Part shown: positions 35,849 to 48,414 of the stretch, piece after piece
How positions within the stretch are numbered: position 1 is the stretch's first letter
Layout of the letters: every line of letters begins with the position of its first letter
Program-made: the position numbers and the translations under genes
The notes under the pieces: generated by a model
Databases searched by the model: none
The model's input: only the letters and a program-made list of their open reading frames with translations
Told to the model about the DNA's origin: nothing
Source: Xestospongia muta
Lineage: Eukaryota; Porifera; Demospongiae; Haplosclerida; Petrosiidae
Assembly: GCA_963693285.1 (NCBI GenBank)
Contig: OY848926.1
Location: 1,307,001-1,371,000 of the forward strand
DNA: 64,000 nt
Reading direction: 5' to 3'

Positions 35849-37026
35849 ATGGAGGTAAGACAATTTTTTGTTCTTTTCCTTTCAACTGTTTCTGTCAGAG
35901 CTAACACTGGTAAGAAATGACATATAATATTATGTGATCTATTACTAATGTGTTAATATACTGATATACAGGTTGTCCAGGAAATTATCAATATGAGAGC
36001 CAACCACCAACTAGCTTCAATCATTGTAATCCAGTGAGGACTAGCCTTCAACTAGGATGTACAGTACTAGTACCTAGAGATAGTACTACTGTCACTGTAG
36101 ACTGGTACTGGAGTAAGAATATCAGTGAATGTGGGAGGAATGTTACAGAGGAACAAGGAAGATTTACCATAGCCACTAACAGAGGATCTTCACATCTTTT
36201 AAATGTAGATCGTACCACTACATATCTGACTGTAGAGTCTCCTCATACAGACACTGGTTATTACTGGTGTCAAGTTAATGATCCCTCTTATAATGGAGTA
36301 TTTATATCTAGTAATAAAGCACCAGTGTTTGATACTGGAACTATGACTATATGTAGTGGAACACAGTCCACAATTAGTACAAAATGTGCAATAGGATCAA
36401 TACCTCCATTAATTTGTGTAATCCCAATATCTAGTTCTGTACAAAGCATCACAGTTAATACTACACATTCCCAACCATTTACTTCATCTTCAACTACAAT
36501 ACTTACAGGATCATGTACAATTGTACATATTATAGATCCAACTAGTTCTACTAGCTATAATGTAATTATGTTTACAACAATGGACATCTCACCTTACACC
36601 ATTTATATGACTCCATCTTCTGATATAACCAATATGACATCTTCTCTACAAACTTGTCGCAATGAGGGACTGATATCAGGTCTGGTTGTACTCAGTATAG
36701 TAATGTTTGGTCTAGGAAGTATACTAGGTGGACTACTGACTCTTCTATGCAGTAAGAAACATAATAAAGGTATTTGAATCACATATATATTTAATACTTA
36801 TTACGATACCATTTAGATCTGAAAAATCTTACCAGTGAAGAAAAAGAGTTAGTAGATTTTATTTTTTTTAAATCTTATTTTAATTATTAGGTCAATACCA
36901 AAACAACAAGATATATTTATAACTGAAGTCAATACAGCTTATGGTCTAACAATGTTCTCTCAAGATACCTCAGTTACTGATCCTCCTTCTGATTACTTGT
37001 GTGTTTATGATACACCACAACAGTGA
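35849..37026 (+). CDS. IgR11: class A Ig receptor, short stalk, intact
   Basis: Exons 35849-35909, 35972-36769, 36817-36847, 36891-37026 give 341 residues. Leader MEVRQFFVLFLSTVSVRA (a different leader type from IgR1-10). The Ig domain has the usual Cys, DWYW and DTGYYWCQV; the segment GSSHLLNVDRTTTY is its own variant. The stalk is short and unlike the STSTEMY type. Helix MFGLGSILGGLLTLL, then a tail with NTAYGLTMF and SDYLCVYDTPQQ (Tyr-x-x-Val and YxxP). The second donor is GTTAGT. The upstream ACACCCACACATTACGC lies about 30 bases before the ATG. The neighbour downstream is class B IgR13 with a related leader (MEARQ). Confidence 0.8.
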
Positions 37027-37343
37027 TAATTTAGTAGTGTTTACTTCAGATCATTAATGATATTGGAATGTTTTATATGTGTATTCATCTTTCCCTTGTT
37101 TTTTTGTATTATAATATAAAGGTTTTTTAAGTAAAAGACACATAGAGTTTCATGATCTCTAGGTAGACATTATTCTAGAATATGGCCAAAAACTACTAAA
37201 ATTACAAACTACTTTTAGTGTGTAATACATAAAGTGTATCAAGTGAATTATTTATTAGACTTGTATACAGTGTGTTGTTAGTATAAGTAAATATTGTTAT
37301 TGATCTAACACAATACTAGACACATTTTAGTCATATCTCTATA

Positions 37344-37590
37344 TTGAAGGACAATTGTTCACATATAACTACTTGTAAAGAAGAGACACCAGCCACAAAA
37401 GTCAACAAAGTTATAAGTTATACAGACTTAGAGTGGGATGATAGTGGTAACAAGTTAAAGTTTACACCCTCTTCTCCTCCTCCTTCTCCTAGTTCAGATC
37501 CTATAGTCTATAGTAATATAGAGGATACTCCTCCATTATCAACAATAGAACCTGTTGTATACAGTGCTATAGCGATACTAAAGTGAATGT
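37344..37590 (+). pseudogene. Class B tail exon fragment
   Basis: It begins inside the tail (HITTCKEETPATKVNK), keeps VISYTDLEWDDSGNKLKF, and ends in a deletion after EPVVYSA (TATAGCGATACTAAAG). No upstream exons belong to it. It is a remnant between IgR11 and IgR13. Confidence 0.65.
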
Positions 37591-37849
37591 AAAATATCAG
37601 CATTCGTTGACAAAGAGAGACTTAATAACATTAACAATTTAAACACATTGTATATAATACAATAATTTGATTAAAGCTATACCTTACTTTATAACATCAT
37701 AAAGTCTGTACCTATTTAGATAGTTTATACTATTGTTATTTAAAGTTAATAACGTTATTGGCATGTTAGTTCTAATTAACTTTATAATTACATCCATATA
37801 TGGTAATACTTCAATACAACACTCACACAATACACTGTACTAATTATCA

Positions 37850-39976
37850 ATGGAGGCAAGACAACTTGTTCTTCTTCTTCTTCTTTCAGCTGTTTCTGTC
37901 AGAGCTATCATTGATAAGAAATGGCATAAAATACTATGTGGTCTACTGCTAATGTCTTAATAAACTGACACGCAGGTTGTCCAGGAAATTATCAATATAA
38001 GAGACAACCACCAGCTAGCTTTACTCATTGTAATCCAGTGAGGACTAGCCTTCAACTAACATGTACAGTACTAGTACCTAGAGATAGTACTACTGTCACT
38101 GTAGACTGGTACTGGAGTAAGAATAATAGTGAGTGTTGGAGGAACATTACAGAGGAACAAGGAAGATTTAATATATATACTACTAGAGGATATGCACATC
38201 TTCCTAACATAGATCGTATCACTACAGATCTGACTATAACATCTCCTCATACAGACACTGGTTATTACTGGTGTCAAGTTAATAATCTCTCTTATAATGG
38301 AGTATTTATATCTAGTGATAAAGCACCAGTTTTTGATACTGGAACTATGACTACATGTAGTAGAGGAGAACATATTACTATGACAACCTGTGCAATTATA
38401 TCAAACATGAACACTCCAAGCTTTCCTGTGTGCTTCATATCAACTCAAACAGTTTCCTCTACCATATACAAGAGTAAGTTAACAGGTAAATATAGCACAA
38501 GTTATGTTTGTAAGTAATATAAATATATATTTCAAGTACTATGACTATATTATAACAATAGTTGTAATGTCTAGAACTACATCAAGGAATAATTTTGTGA
38601 CGGATCTTTGCTCAACTTGAGCAGATCATTTGTTAGATAGCACAAGTACTGAAATGTATACAACTACATCATTGATAACAACAAGTATTATTTTAACAGA
38701 TGATTCAACCAGTGATGTGAAGACTGAAGTAGTTCAAGTCAGAAACGTCATAGAGTTACAGGTGAAGATAATACAAGTACTAATATATATACACTTATTA
38801 CATCATCAATATCATTGAACACAGGAACACAGTTAACAAATGCCATTATTACTAGTATTTTCTTTACTCCTGTGTACAATGACATTAATGTTCCCTTTAC
38901 TACTAACAACACTACACTAATACTATCTATGTCATTAGTAATACTACTGATTATAAGTATGTTATCATGTGGTGTCATAGTAGTGATTGTTATCATTAAA
39001 AGAAGGAAAACATAAAAAACTAACAATGGTAAGTGACATTAAACAGCACTTTACTATTATAAACTATCTTGTTATTTTTGTTATAATAGATATGATACAA
39101 AGTGAATTAAAAGTAAAACAGACTTTGGTGATTTTAAGGTTAGGACAGTAATGACTCATTTAATACATCTGTCTTCTATAGTCATAAACAATATGATGAC
39201 ATTTATAATCAATTTAAAAAGGATGAATCTGAACTCAATGAAAAGGAAGATAAAATAGAATATGACAATGTCAAAAATCAATTAACTACTAAACAACCAC
39301 CACCTCCTTGTCCTGTTCCTTACTCTTCTCATATTACTACTTCAAAAGAAGAGATACCAGTCAGTAATGTCAACAAAATTAAAGAAACAAACATACATAA
39401 AACTAACAATGGTAAGTGACTGTAATGGACTACTTTAATGACATCAACTATTATGTTGTGTTTGTTGTAATAGATACATTTATGCAGACAGTGTCATCAG
39501 ATGAAAGGTAAAAGGATGACATGACTCACATACTATACCTCTTGTTTAGTAATCCACAGTATGATAATATTGTTACATCAATGAGAAAGAATGAACCTAA
39601 TGTTAATGAAAAGGATGATGAACTAAAATATGATGACATTAAAAGTCCATCAACTACTAAACAACTACAATCTCCTTGTCCTACTCCTTACTCTTCTCAT
39701 ATCACTACTACAAAAGAAGAGACACCAGTCACAAAAGTCAACAAAGTTATAAGTTATACAGACTTAGAGTGGGATGATAGTGGTAACAAGTTAATGTTTA
39801 CATCCTCTTCTCTTCCTCCTCCTCCTAGTTCAGATCCTGTAGTCTGTAGTAATCCAGAGGACACTCCTCCATTATCAACAACAGAACCTGTTGTATACAG
39901 TGCTGTAGTGAGGAAGAATGATGCTAAAGTGACTGTAAAGATATCAACATTTGTTGATAATATAGATACTTCATGA
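37850..39976 (+). pseudogene. IgR13: class B receptor, decayed front, good tail
   Basis: The leader exon (MEARQLVLLLLLSAVSVRA) has lost its donor (GATAAG for GGTAAG at about 37911). The Ig exon from 37976 is open through DTGYYWCQVNN, with ECWRN instead of ECGRN, but the stalk is frameshifted near 38505 and has further stops. The helix stretch (about 38815-39011) is open until TAA at 39013, in place of the Tyr codon of KTYKT. Tail exons about 39090-39138, 39182-39411, 39474-39508 and 39551-39976 are intact with ISYTDL and VVYSAV ITIMs. The good tail on a dead front may reflect gene conversion or recent decay. Confidence 0.75.
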
Positions 39977-41082
39977 CTTGTACTTACATGATATACTTTA
40001 TCCTTCAAAATGTTTCTCTTTATTTTAGTTATATTTTGTCAGTAATGTTATTGTGTCCCTTGTCATTTCAAGTAATACTGTTGACATTTTCATTTTTAAC
40101 ATTAGCTCTAACAAAATTTAATCATTCATGACCAAAATGTGACTGTGTTTGATGTTGACCTTCATCTAGGATGTAATAAACTACACAGTAGTGTTATAAT
40201 ATTATAAAAATAATCATGGCAAAATGCAAAATACTTCATTCATGTTTTCAGTTTTATTGTGTAGTTAGATGCTCTCAAGATGCATTAACTAATATTTTTA
40301 CTTGTTATAACAATAGTATAATGATATATTAGTTCTAATTATAATTTTGTATTGGATCACCAATGATATAACTTCTAGCAACAAATAATCTTATTTCGTA
40401 ACACATTATATGTGTAAATTCAAAACATTTCCCATTTGCAGTCAACTTAGATATATTGTCTATTATGTCAGTAAGTTTATGTTCCAATTCAGTAGTTCAA
40501 TCACATTGTTATTTTAACTAATTTAGTGACATTATTGATTACTTTTAACAAACTTAATTCAATGACTCGACAGTATTTATTAACACTAAATGTTGTGATA
40601 CCATATGCATATTTATATCATTGTTGGCTTTAATACAAAATATACATGTGATTAAAATGGTTTAATGATAATAAAATTTTGTTTGGTAAATCAAATGAAA
40701 ATCAATCTACAATTAGTCTACCCAGACACTCATGAGGTCTTTTCATCAACACAGCTTATATTTTTCAGGATATATCAACTATAGAAACTCCTTCTGATAA
40801 TAATGATAGTATTTTACTTTGTTTTTAATAACTTAACAATCTCTTCTAATAACTCTTGATGTACAATTAACATTATCTTTCAAATGATAATTTTCTACAA
40901 TTTTAATTTCTAATATTTTATAACAATCATTTGTAAAAAAGACGTCATAACATCTATCAATGACATGACATATCTGGTAATAACATTGTTAATTAAAACT
41001 GATCTAGTGTTAACAACACCCACACACTATGACAACACTATTACGTATCCTCAAAACGTTGCTGATTATTGTCAATAATAAA
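39977..41082 (+). other. Non-coding spacer, duplicated at 54-55 kb
   Basis: No gene seen. The first 250 bases are the usual class B 3' flank. From about 40260 the sequence (ACTAATATTTTTACTTGTTA, GGATCACCAATGATATAACT) closely matches 54580-55391. The end carries ACAACACCCACACACTATGA about 65 bases before the IgR14 ATG. Confidence 0.6.
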
Positions 41083-42286
41083 ATGTTATTGAGATTTCTT
41101 GTTTTTCTTCTCTCAACCTCTTATGTCAAAGCCACTGGTAAGTTAATCTTATTAGTTAACATACATGTAGTTTAACATTGTATTGACAGGTTGTCCAGGA
41201 AACTATCAATATTATAGACAACCACCAACTACCTTCACTGATTGTAATCCTGTTAGGACTAGCCTTCAACTATTATGTACAGTACTAGTACCTAGTGATA
41301 GTACTACTGTCACTGTAGACTGGTACTGGAGTAAGAATATTAGTGAGTGTGAAAGGAATATTACAGAGGAACAAGGAAGATTTACAATAGTCTCAAGCAG
41401 AAAAGCTTCACATATTGCTAATGTAGATCGTATCAAAACAGATCTAACTATTAAGGTTCCTCGGAATGACACTGGTTATTACTGGTGTAAAGTTAATGAT
41501 TCCTCTTATAATGGAGTATTTATATCTAGTAATAAAGCACCTGTGTTTAATACTGGAACTATGACTAACTGTGATGATAGAAAACAGTCCACAATTAAAT
41601 CAAATTGTGTAGTAGGGTCAGTACCTTTATCACTATGTGTGGTACCTACTAAAACTACTACATTTAGTCCTGCAACTAGTTATGAACTAAATTTTATAAC
41701 TACAATAGTAATACCTGTACAAAATACTACAACCGCACCTTCTATACCTTTATATGTTATATCAACTACTAATACTGGTAACAGTACTGTACCTACATCT
41801 ACTAGACCTACTGAAACCCTCAAAATAAAGGAATTTTCACAACTTACCTATATGTCATCAATCGTGAGTTTATCTTATGATACACCAAGTGTGATTTCTT
41901 TGGGATCCTGTTGTGATAATGAGGGACTGATATCAGGTTTAGTTGTACTCAGTATAGTAATGTTTGGTTTAGGAGGTGTACTAGGTGGACTACTGACTGT
42001 ACTGTGGAATAAGTGGAGATGTAGTAAAGGTATTTGTCACATGCAAATATTTAATACTTATCATAATAGTTTAGATGGGAAAAATTCTTCCAGGAAAGAA
42101 ATAAGGTTAGAAAATTATTATTCCAGTAGATAGTCATGTTTAGTGCTTAGACCAATACTCAACAATCCCAATGTGTTAACAACTGAAGACAATACAGCTT
42201 ATGGTCTAACAGTGTTCTCTCAAGATACCTCAGTTACTGATCCTCCTTCTGACTACATACATATTTATGATACACCACAACAATAA
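41083..42286 (+). CDS. IgR14: class A Ig receptor, intact
   Basis: Exons 41083-41137, 41190-42029, 42075-42105, 42151-42286 give 353 residues. Leader MLLRFLVFLLSTSYVKA; Ig domain with LLCTVLVP, DWYW and DTGYYWCKV (Lys where most have Gln); variable segment RKASHIANVDRIKTD shared with IgR16. Stalk rich in Thr/Pro. Helix MFGLGGVLGGLLTVLW; tail with LTTEDNTAYGLTVF and SDYIHIYDTPQQ. The mini-exon is read as DGKNSSRKEIR; without that splice the frame stops shortly after the helix. It heads a block (IgR14, tail remnant, IgR16) that is duplicated as IgR21, remnant, IgR23. Confidence 0.82.
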
Positions 42287-42599
42287 CATTAATAGTCACA
42301 CAAGGCATGTATACATTAGATCAGTTATGCTATATTTGGAGTACTAAATTGCAATGATTGTTTTGTCTTTATCATGAGTTATTGTAATAAAGTTATTTTT
42401 AAGAGTTTTAATATATTATTTCAGAACACAAGTATAGTCTCCCTACAGAATTATGTTATAATACATATTATATACATAACATGTTTCTATACTAACAAAA
42501 TTGTTCTTTATGGAATTTATACTTTGCTCTCAAGCTATCTGCAAACTAAGTTCATATCACATTATTCTAATCTATAATGACAAGGCATTTCATAAAAGT

Positions 42600-43475
42600 C
42601 ACCAAAGTTATATTTGTTAAAGTGAGATGAAAGTGGCAATATCTTTAGTTTATATCCTCTCTTTCTCCTCCTTACAGTAAACATACAGACCCTTCAATCA
42701 GCACTGCAAAAAATGAACACTTCCTACCAGTGAACAATGTGGCAGATGCCATAGTAACCTCACTGGTACTGAGTAAATGTTATTGTTCATTGTTTGTAAC
42801 CTATATATAGTAATTTATAGGACACTCCTCCATTATCAACAATAGAACCTGTTATATATAGTGCTGTAGTGAGGAAGAATGATACTAAAGTGACTGTAAA
42901 GATACCAACATCTGTTTATAATATGGATACTACTATTATCACATAATATGATGACATTTATTCTCAATTTAAAAAAGATGAATCTTATTTCAACGAAATG
43001 GAAGGAAAAACAGAATATGACAGAGTCAAAGAGCAATTAACTACTAAATCAGTACTTCAAAAGATGAAACACAAGTTACTAACGTCAACAAGATTAAAGA
43101 AACAAACACATGTAAAACTAACAATGGTAAGTGACTGTAATGGACTACTTTAATTACATCAACTATCATGTTGTGTTTGTTGTAATAGATACATTTATGC
43201 AGACAATTTTGCCATCAGATGAAAGGTAAAAGGATAACAAGACTTACACATATGTACTTTACCTCTTGTTTAGTAATCCACAATATGATGATATTGTTAC
43301 ATCAATGAGAAAGGATGAGCCTAATGTTAATGAAAAGGATGATGAACTAAAATATGATGACATTAAAAGTCCATCAACTACTAAACAACTACCACCTCCT
43401 TGTCCTACTCCTTACTCTTCTCATATCACTACTACAAAAGATGATACACCAGTCACAAAATCAACAAAGTTATAA
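42600..43475 (+). pseudogene. Class B tail remnants, no ectodomain
   Basis: Pieces of tail exons in jumbled order: a decayed last-exon start (about 42610-42700), the last-exon end (42820-42945, EPVIYSAVVRKNDTKVT), then exon-4-like (42936-43127), exon-5-like (about 43190-43226) and exon-6-like (43273-43475) sequence. The last is cut by a one-base deletion (CACAAAATCAACAAAG) and then joined to 3' flank. The same composite is found at 56900-58047. Confidence 0.65.
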
Positions 43476-43866
43476 GTTATACAGACTCATTTTTAATATT
43501 AGCTTAACAAAAAATTAATCATTGATGGCCAAAATGTAACTAATGGTGATAGTTGACCTTCAACTAGACTGTAATAAACTACACTATGGTGTTAAAATTT
43601 TAAAAAAATAGTTATGATTAAAGTGTTACAAAATAAGATTATTTGTTGCTAGAAGTTATCTTTTGGATGATAAATGTTCTACAATTTTAATTTCTATTGC
43701 TCTACAATCATGTCTACAAAAATTTCACAATATCTATCAATGATATGATATACATGGTAATAGCATTCTTAATTAAAACTGATCTAGTGTTTATCAACAC
43801 CCACACACTATAACAACACTATATATTAAATATCCCAATAAGCTGCTGATTGTTGTCAATGACAAA
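43476..43866 (+). promoter_or_regulatory. Upstream region of IgR16
   Basis: Non-coding, matching 58160-58537 before IgR23 and the ends of the spacers before IgR14 and IgR21. It holds TCAACACCCACACACTATAA about 65 bases upstream of the ATG and ends with a conserved GTTGTCAATGACAAAATG at the start codon. Confidence 0.45.
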
Positions 43867-45336
43867 ATGTTACCGAGATTTCTTGTTTTTTTTCTCTCAA
43901 TCACTTATGTCAAAGCCACTGGTAAGTTAATCTTATTAGTTAATATACATGTAGTTTAACATTGTATTGACAGGTTGTCCAGGAAACTATCAATATTATA
44001 GACAACCACCAATTAACTTTACTGATTGTAATCCAGTGAGGACTGAACTTCAACTATTATGTACAGTACTAGTACCTAGTGATAGTATAACTGTCACTGT
44101 AGACTGGTACTGGAGTAAGAATATCAATGAGTGTGGGAGGAGTATTACAGAGGAACAAGGAAGATTTACAATAACCTTTAGCAGAAAAGCTTCACATATT
44201 GCTAATGTAGATCGTATCAAAACAGATTTGACTATTAAGGTTCCTCAGAAAGACACTGGTTATTACTGGTGTCAAGTTAATGATCCCTCTTATAATGGAG
44301 TATTTATATCTAGTAATAAAGCACCTGTGTTTGATATTGGAACTATGACTAACTGTGATGATGGAAAACAATCCACAATTAAATCAAATTGTGCAGTAGG
44401 ATCACTACCTTTATCACTATGTGTGATACCTACTAAAACTACTAAATTTATTCCTACAACTAGTTATGAACTAAATTATATAACTACAACAGTAATACCT
44501 GTACTAAATACGATTATTACTAACATGAATATAGCCAAACCTACATCTCAAAATTTAAAAAGAAGTGGAATCACTAGTGCTGTTCATATCAGCTCTAGTA
44601 GTAATGATCATGAAAAGTCAACTACACTTAATAGTATTGTCATTAGTGCAACAGCAACTCCACAGGAGACAAGCAGCAATGGTCACAAACTACAATCAAC
44701 TACACTTAACAGTATTGTCAGCAGTCCAACAGTAACTTCACAAGAGACAAGCAGTAACATTATTGTTATTAGTACTATAGTTGCAGTGTTTGTTTTACTA
44801 ATACTGTTAATTCTCTCACTTATAACTATCATCATCATTATAGTTATCACTAAAAACAAGACTAACAGTGGTAAGTAAATAAACAAACTCAATATATTGT
44901 ATTTCCATTAATAGAAGTGACAACTACAAAATCAACATCCACTGAACAGTAAGTGATATACTTGTATGGACATTTAGAATTACTCCCTTACAGGAAGGAT
45001 GACAGTTCGTTATCAGTAGAAGAAACCTGTTCTCAAGTCAATGTTAGAAGGACTAGAAAGTCACCTCCGCCATGTCCTGCTCCTTATTCCTCCAAATTAA
45101 TTCCAAAAAAAGATACACAAGATATAAATGCTAAAGTTATAACTTATGCAGACTTACAATTAAAAATGTCTTCATTTTCTCCTTCTAACTCAGATTCTGT
45201 AATTTGTAGTAATCCAGAGGACACTCCTCCATTATCAACAATAGAACCTGTTATATACAGTGCTGTAGTGAGGAAGAACAATACTAAAGTGATTGTAAAG
45301 ATATCAACATTTGTTGATAATATAGATACTTCATGA
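43867..45336 (+). CDS. IgR16: class C Ig receptor, two ITIMs, intact
   Basis: Exons 43867-43921, 43974-44870, about 44915-44948, 44994-45336 give 442 residues. Leader MLPRFLVFFLSITYVKA and segment RKASHIANVDRIKTD match class A neighbour IgR14, as does the first stalk part. The later stalk, helix (IVAVFVLLILLILSL) and KNKTNSG anchor are different from both A and B. The tail is shorter than class B: VEETCSQVNV, PPPCPAPYSS, then ITIMs ITYADL and VIYSAV, ending KISTFVDNIDTS. The last exon is clearly homologous to the class B last exon from EDTPPLSTIEPV onward, so class C is a B-like tail on a new helix. Confidence 0.82.
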
Positions 45337-45892
45337 CTTGTACTTATATGATACACTTTATCCTTCAAAATGTCCTCTTAATTACAGTGTCAGTAATGTG
45401 TGTGTGTGCCCCTTCTCATTTAAAGTGATGCTGCTGATGTTTTAATACTAAAATTAACTTTATTAAAATTTAGTTGTTCACATCGATAATAATAAAATGT
45501 GACTTATGTTGATGTTTGACATTCGACTAGTATGTAATATACTATACTGTGATTTAACATCTTCTAGAACTAACATAGAACTGTTATTAGTAATAATGTT
45601 TCTTCTAGGATGCGTCAGCATGAACTATAGGCTTTATTAGGAAATAAGAATAAACCAAGAGGTGGCTTCTAGTGCTTATTGATTATGTTCAATCAGACCC
45701 TTCGCTTGGCTATATATGTGTATTGGTACACTTAATTTGTATTGTTTGATTTGCTGCTTTAACAATCAAAAGAATATCTGTACTTGCTAAGAAAAATTAC
45801 AATATGTTAATATAAACCAACACCTATCATATTAGAAATGACATATTATTGGGGTCATAACCCACTTTATTCACTGTCAAAATGTTAGACTT
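45337..45892 (+). other. Spacer without genes
   Basis: AT-rich spacer after IgR16, matching 60787-61280 after IgR23 (for example AGAACTAACATAGAACTGTT and GTATTGGTACACTTAATTTG). I see no coding potential or RNA gene in it. Confidence 0.6.
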
Positions 45893-46312
45893 ATGGCATT
45901 TTCCCTTTTTCTTTTTTCAATTACTTCTATTGAGGCTAAGTTAGAACGTTAACCATAGATCACTAATATATTGACAGGATGTCCAGGAAACTATCCGTTA
46001 GAAACAATCATACCTAGGTTCATTCATAATAATCCAGTGAGGATTACACTTCTATAGGACATGTTCAGTACTAGCACCTAGTGAGTATCACTGTAAACTG
46101 GTATTGCAGTAAGAATATCAACGAATGTGGGCGGAAATTACAGACGATTAAGGAACTTTGGCATATTATCTCTTGTCAGATGACCCTATCTTATTAATGT
46201 TGATTGTATCACTACAGATCTAACTATACAATCTCCTGAGACAGACACTGGTTATTATTGTTGTCAAATTAATAATCTTCTTTATAATGGAGTATTTAGA
46301 TCTAGTGTTTGA
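45893..46312 (+). pseudogene. Decayed Ig exon
   Basis: A leader-like MAFSLFLFSITSIEAK precedes CPGNYPLETIIPRFIHNNPV at about 45980, followed by frameshifts and stops; ETDTGYYCCQINN near 46230 marks the F strand. It is much more diverged than other copies and is the oldest-looking remnant in the window. No stalk, helix or tail follows: at about 46313 the sequence changes to receptor upstream flank. Confidence 0.6.
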
Positions 46313-46344
46313 TACTTGATTAGATATCACTGTATATTAATATT

Positions 46345-46571
46345 GTTTCTATGCCATTATTCCTAAACCATAAGACTGTTATTTTTACATGCTGATTTAA
46401 AAACAAATAAGTGTGTCTATCATATAACATAAATCATATATTAATGGAGTAATCATGTTTCTATGCCATTATTCCTAATTCATAAGACTGTTATTTTTAC
46501 ATGCTGATTTAAAAACAAATAAGTGTATCTATCATATAACATAAATCATATATTAATGGAGTAATCAACTG
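46345..46571 (+). repeat. Local duplication in receptor upstream flank
   Basis: The segment from GTTTCTATGCCATTATTCCT to ATATTAATGGAGTAATCA occurs twice in tandem (about 46343-46454 and 46457-46570, period about 112-114 bases). Other paralogs have it once. It lies 130-350 bases upstream of the IgR17 start and could alter its control. Confidence 0.7.
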
Positions 46572-46696
46572 TATCAACTTTGCAACACCCACTAACTAAT
46601 GGAGTGAAAACATAAACTAACATATACAAGTGTAATAAATAGTTTTTACACAGACCTGCTACAGACTAATACACAATTTAGTGTGCAGTGATAGTC

Positions 46697-48013
46697 ATGA
46701 TCTTGTTGTTGATATTATTGTGGGTATTGAGCTATCTTATAATGGCTGAAGGTAAGATTAGTAAGATTTTTGTTAATTGTTATTATTAATCTTTTAGATT
46801 GTCCAGGAAACTATCAATACGAAAGACAGCCATCAAATAACTTTACTGATTGTAATCCAGTGAAGACTAGCCTTCAACTAGCATGTGCAGTACTAGTACC
46901 TCGTGATAGTACTACTGTCATTGTAAATTGGTACTGGAGTAAGAATATCAGTGAGTTTGGGAGGAATATTACAGAGGAACAAGGAAGATTTACCATAACC
47001 ACTAACAGAGGATATACACATCTTACTAATATAGATCGTATCACTACAGATCTGACTATAGAATCTCCTCAGATAGACACTGGTTATTACTGGTGTCAGG
47101 TTAATGATCCATCATATAATGGATTATTTATATTTACTAATAAAGCACCAGTGTTTGATACTGGAACTATGACTATATGTGGTGGAGGACAATTTGTAAC
47201 CAAGACAACGTGTGCAATTATATCAAATATCAACACTCCAAGCTTTCTCATGTACTTCACATCAACTCAAACAGTCTCTCCTACCACATACAATAGTATG
47301 TTAACAAGTAGATATAGTGAAACAGCTATGTCTATAAGTGATATAAAAAGTATGTCAAGTACTGTGACCATTACAGTAACTACAGTGTCTGGAACTACAT
47401 CAAAGAAAAGTTTAGAAACTGTGACAAATCTTAGCTCAACTAAAACAGATCATTTGTTAGATAGTACAAGTTCTGAAATGTATAAAACTAATTCATTAAT
47501 AACAACCAATAATTCAGTAAAGCTTGGAAGTAATATTTTGTCAAGTCATGAAAGCAGTACAGCTACGGGATGTTCATCGCAACTGACATTAGTGACATAT
47601 ACAAACTGTAGTAACAGTAATGATAATGATGCTATAGAACTAATATCAGGTCTGGTTGTACTCAGTATAGTAATGTTTGGTTTAGGAGGTGGACTAGGTG
47701 GACTACTGACTGTACTATGGAATAAGAAGAGAGGAGGAAAAGGTAGAGCAGTAGTAATAATTTTATTATTATTTAATTTGTGATATATTAACCAGATATA
47801 AGGAGTCCAGTCAAAAAGGGAATGAGGTCAGTAAACTAAATTAATAGCTTTTCAATAACTGTTTTGTTTAATAGAAACACACACACTCAACCAGATGTAT
47901 TTATAACTGAAGACAATACAGCTTATGGTCTGACTGTGTTCTCTCAAGATACCACAGATATTGATGATCATCCCTCTGACTACTTAAATGTTTATGATAT
48001 ACCACAACAGTGA
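46697..48013 (+). CDS. IgR17: class A Ig receptor, intact
   Basis: Exons 46697-46751, 46798-47742, 47796-47826, 47875-48013 give 389 residues. Leader as IgR5 (MILLLILLWVLSYLIMAE). Ig domain: LACAVLVP, NWYW, IDTGYYWCQV; the extra Cys of SECGRN is replaced by Phe (SEFGRN), and the G strand reads YNGLFIFTNKAPVF, a variant shared only with IgR18. Stalk shorter than IgR5. Helix MFGLGGGLGGLLTVLW; mini-exon DIRSPVKKGMR; tail NTAYGLTVF and SDYLNVYDIPQQ (Tyr-x-x-Val, YxxP). Upstream flank carries GCAACACCCACTAACTAATG. It pairs with IgR18. Confidence 0.83.
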
Positions 48014-48414
48014 TACCTTATATATAATACATTAATGAAATGCTTTATTTATTTGTACAATGTAAGGTTATGTTCACAATAATAATCAACTTAATATCTT
48101 TGTAGAGCACTGCTCTTGTTATATTTTATGACAATTTTTAGTACTTTTATCTAAAATAACTTATCATAACAATGGTTGACTTCATTATAACAATTACCAC
48201 AGTAGGTGAGAACATAGGTAATGGTTTGAAATGTTTACAAAAACCCATAACATCAATCAAACTAATAAGTGCTGTGTTATTTTTGGCTGATGGTGTTTTT
48301 GTAATATATTAATGGATCCAGAGTGGAAACATAACGTACATTTGACAGTTAATTTTGACACATTAACTGATACCTGCTACAGACTAGTTTATAATTTAGT
48401 GTGCAGTGATAGTC

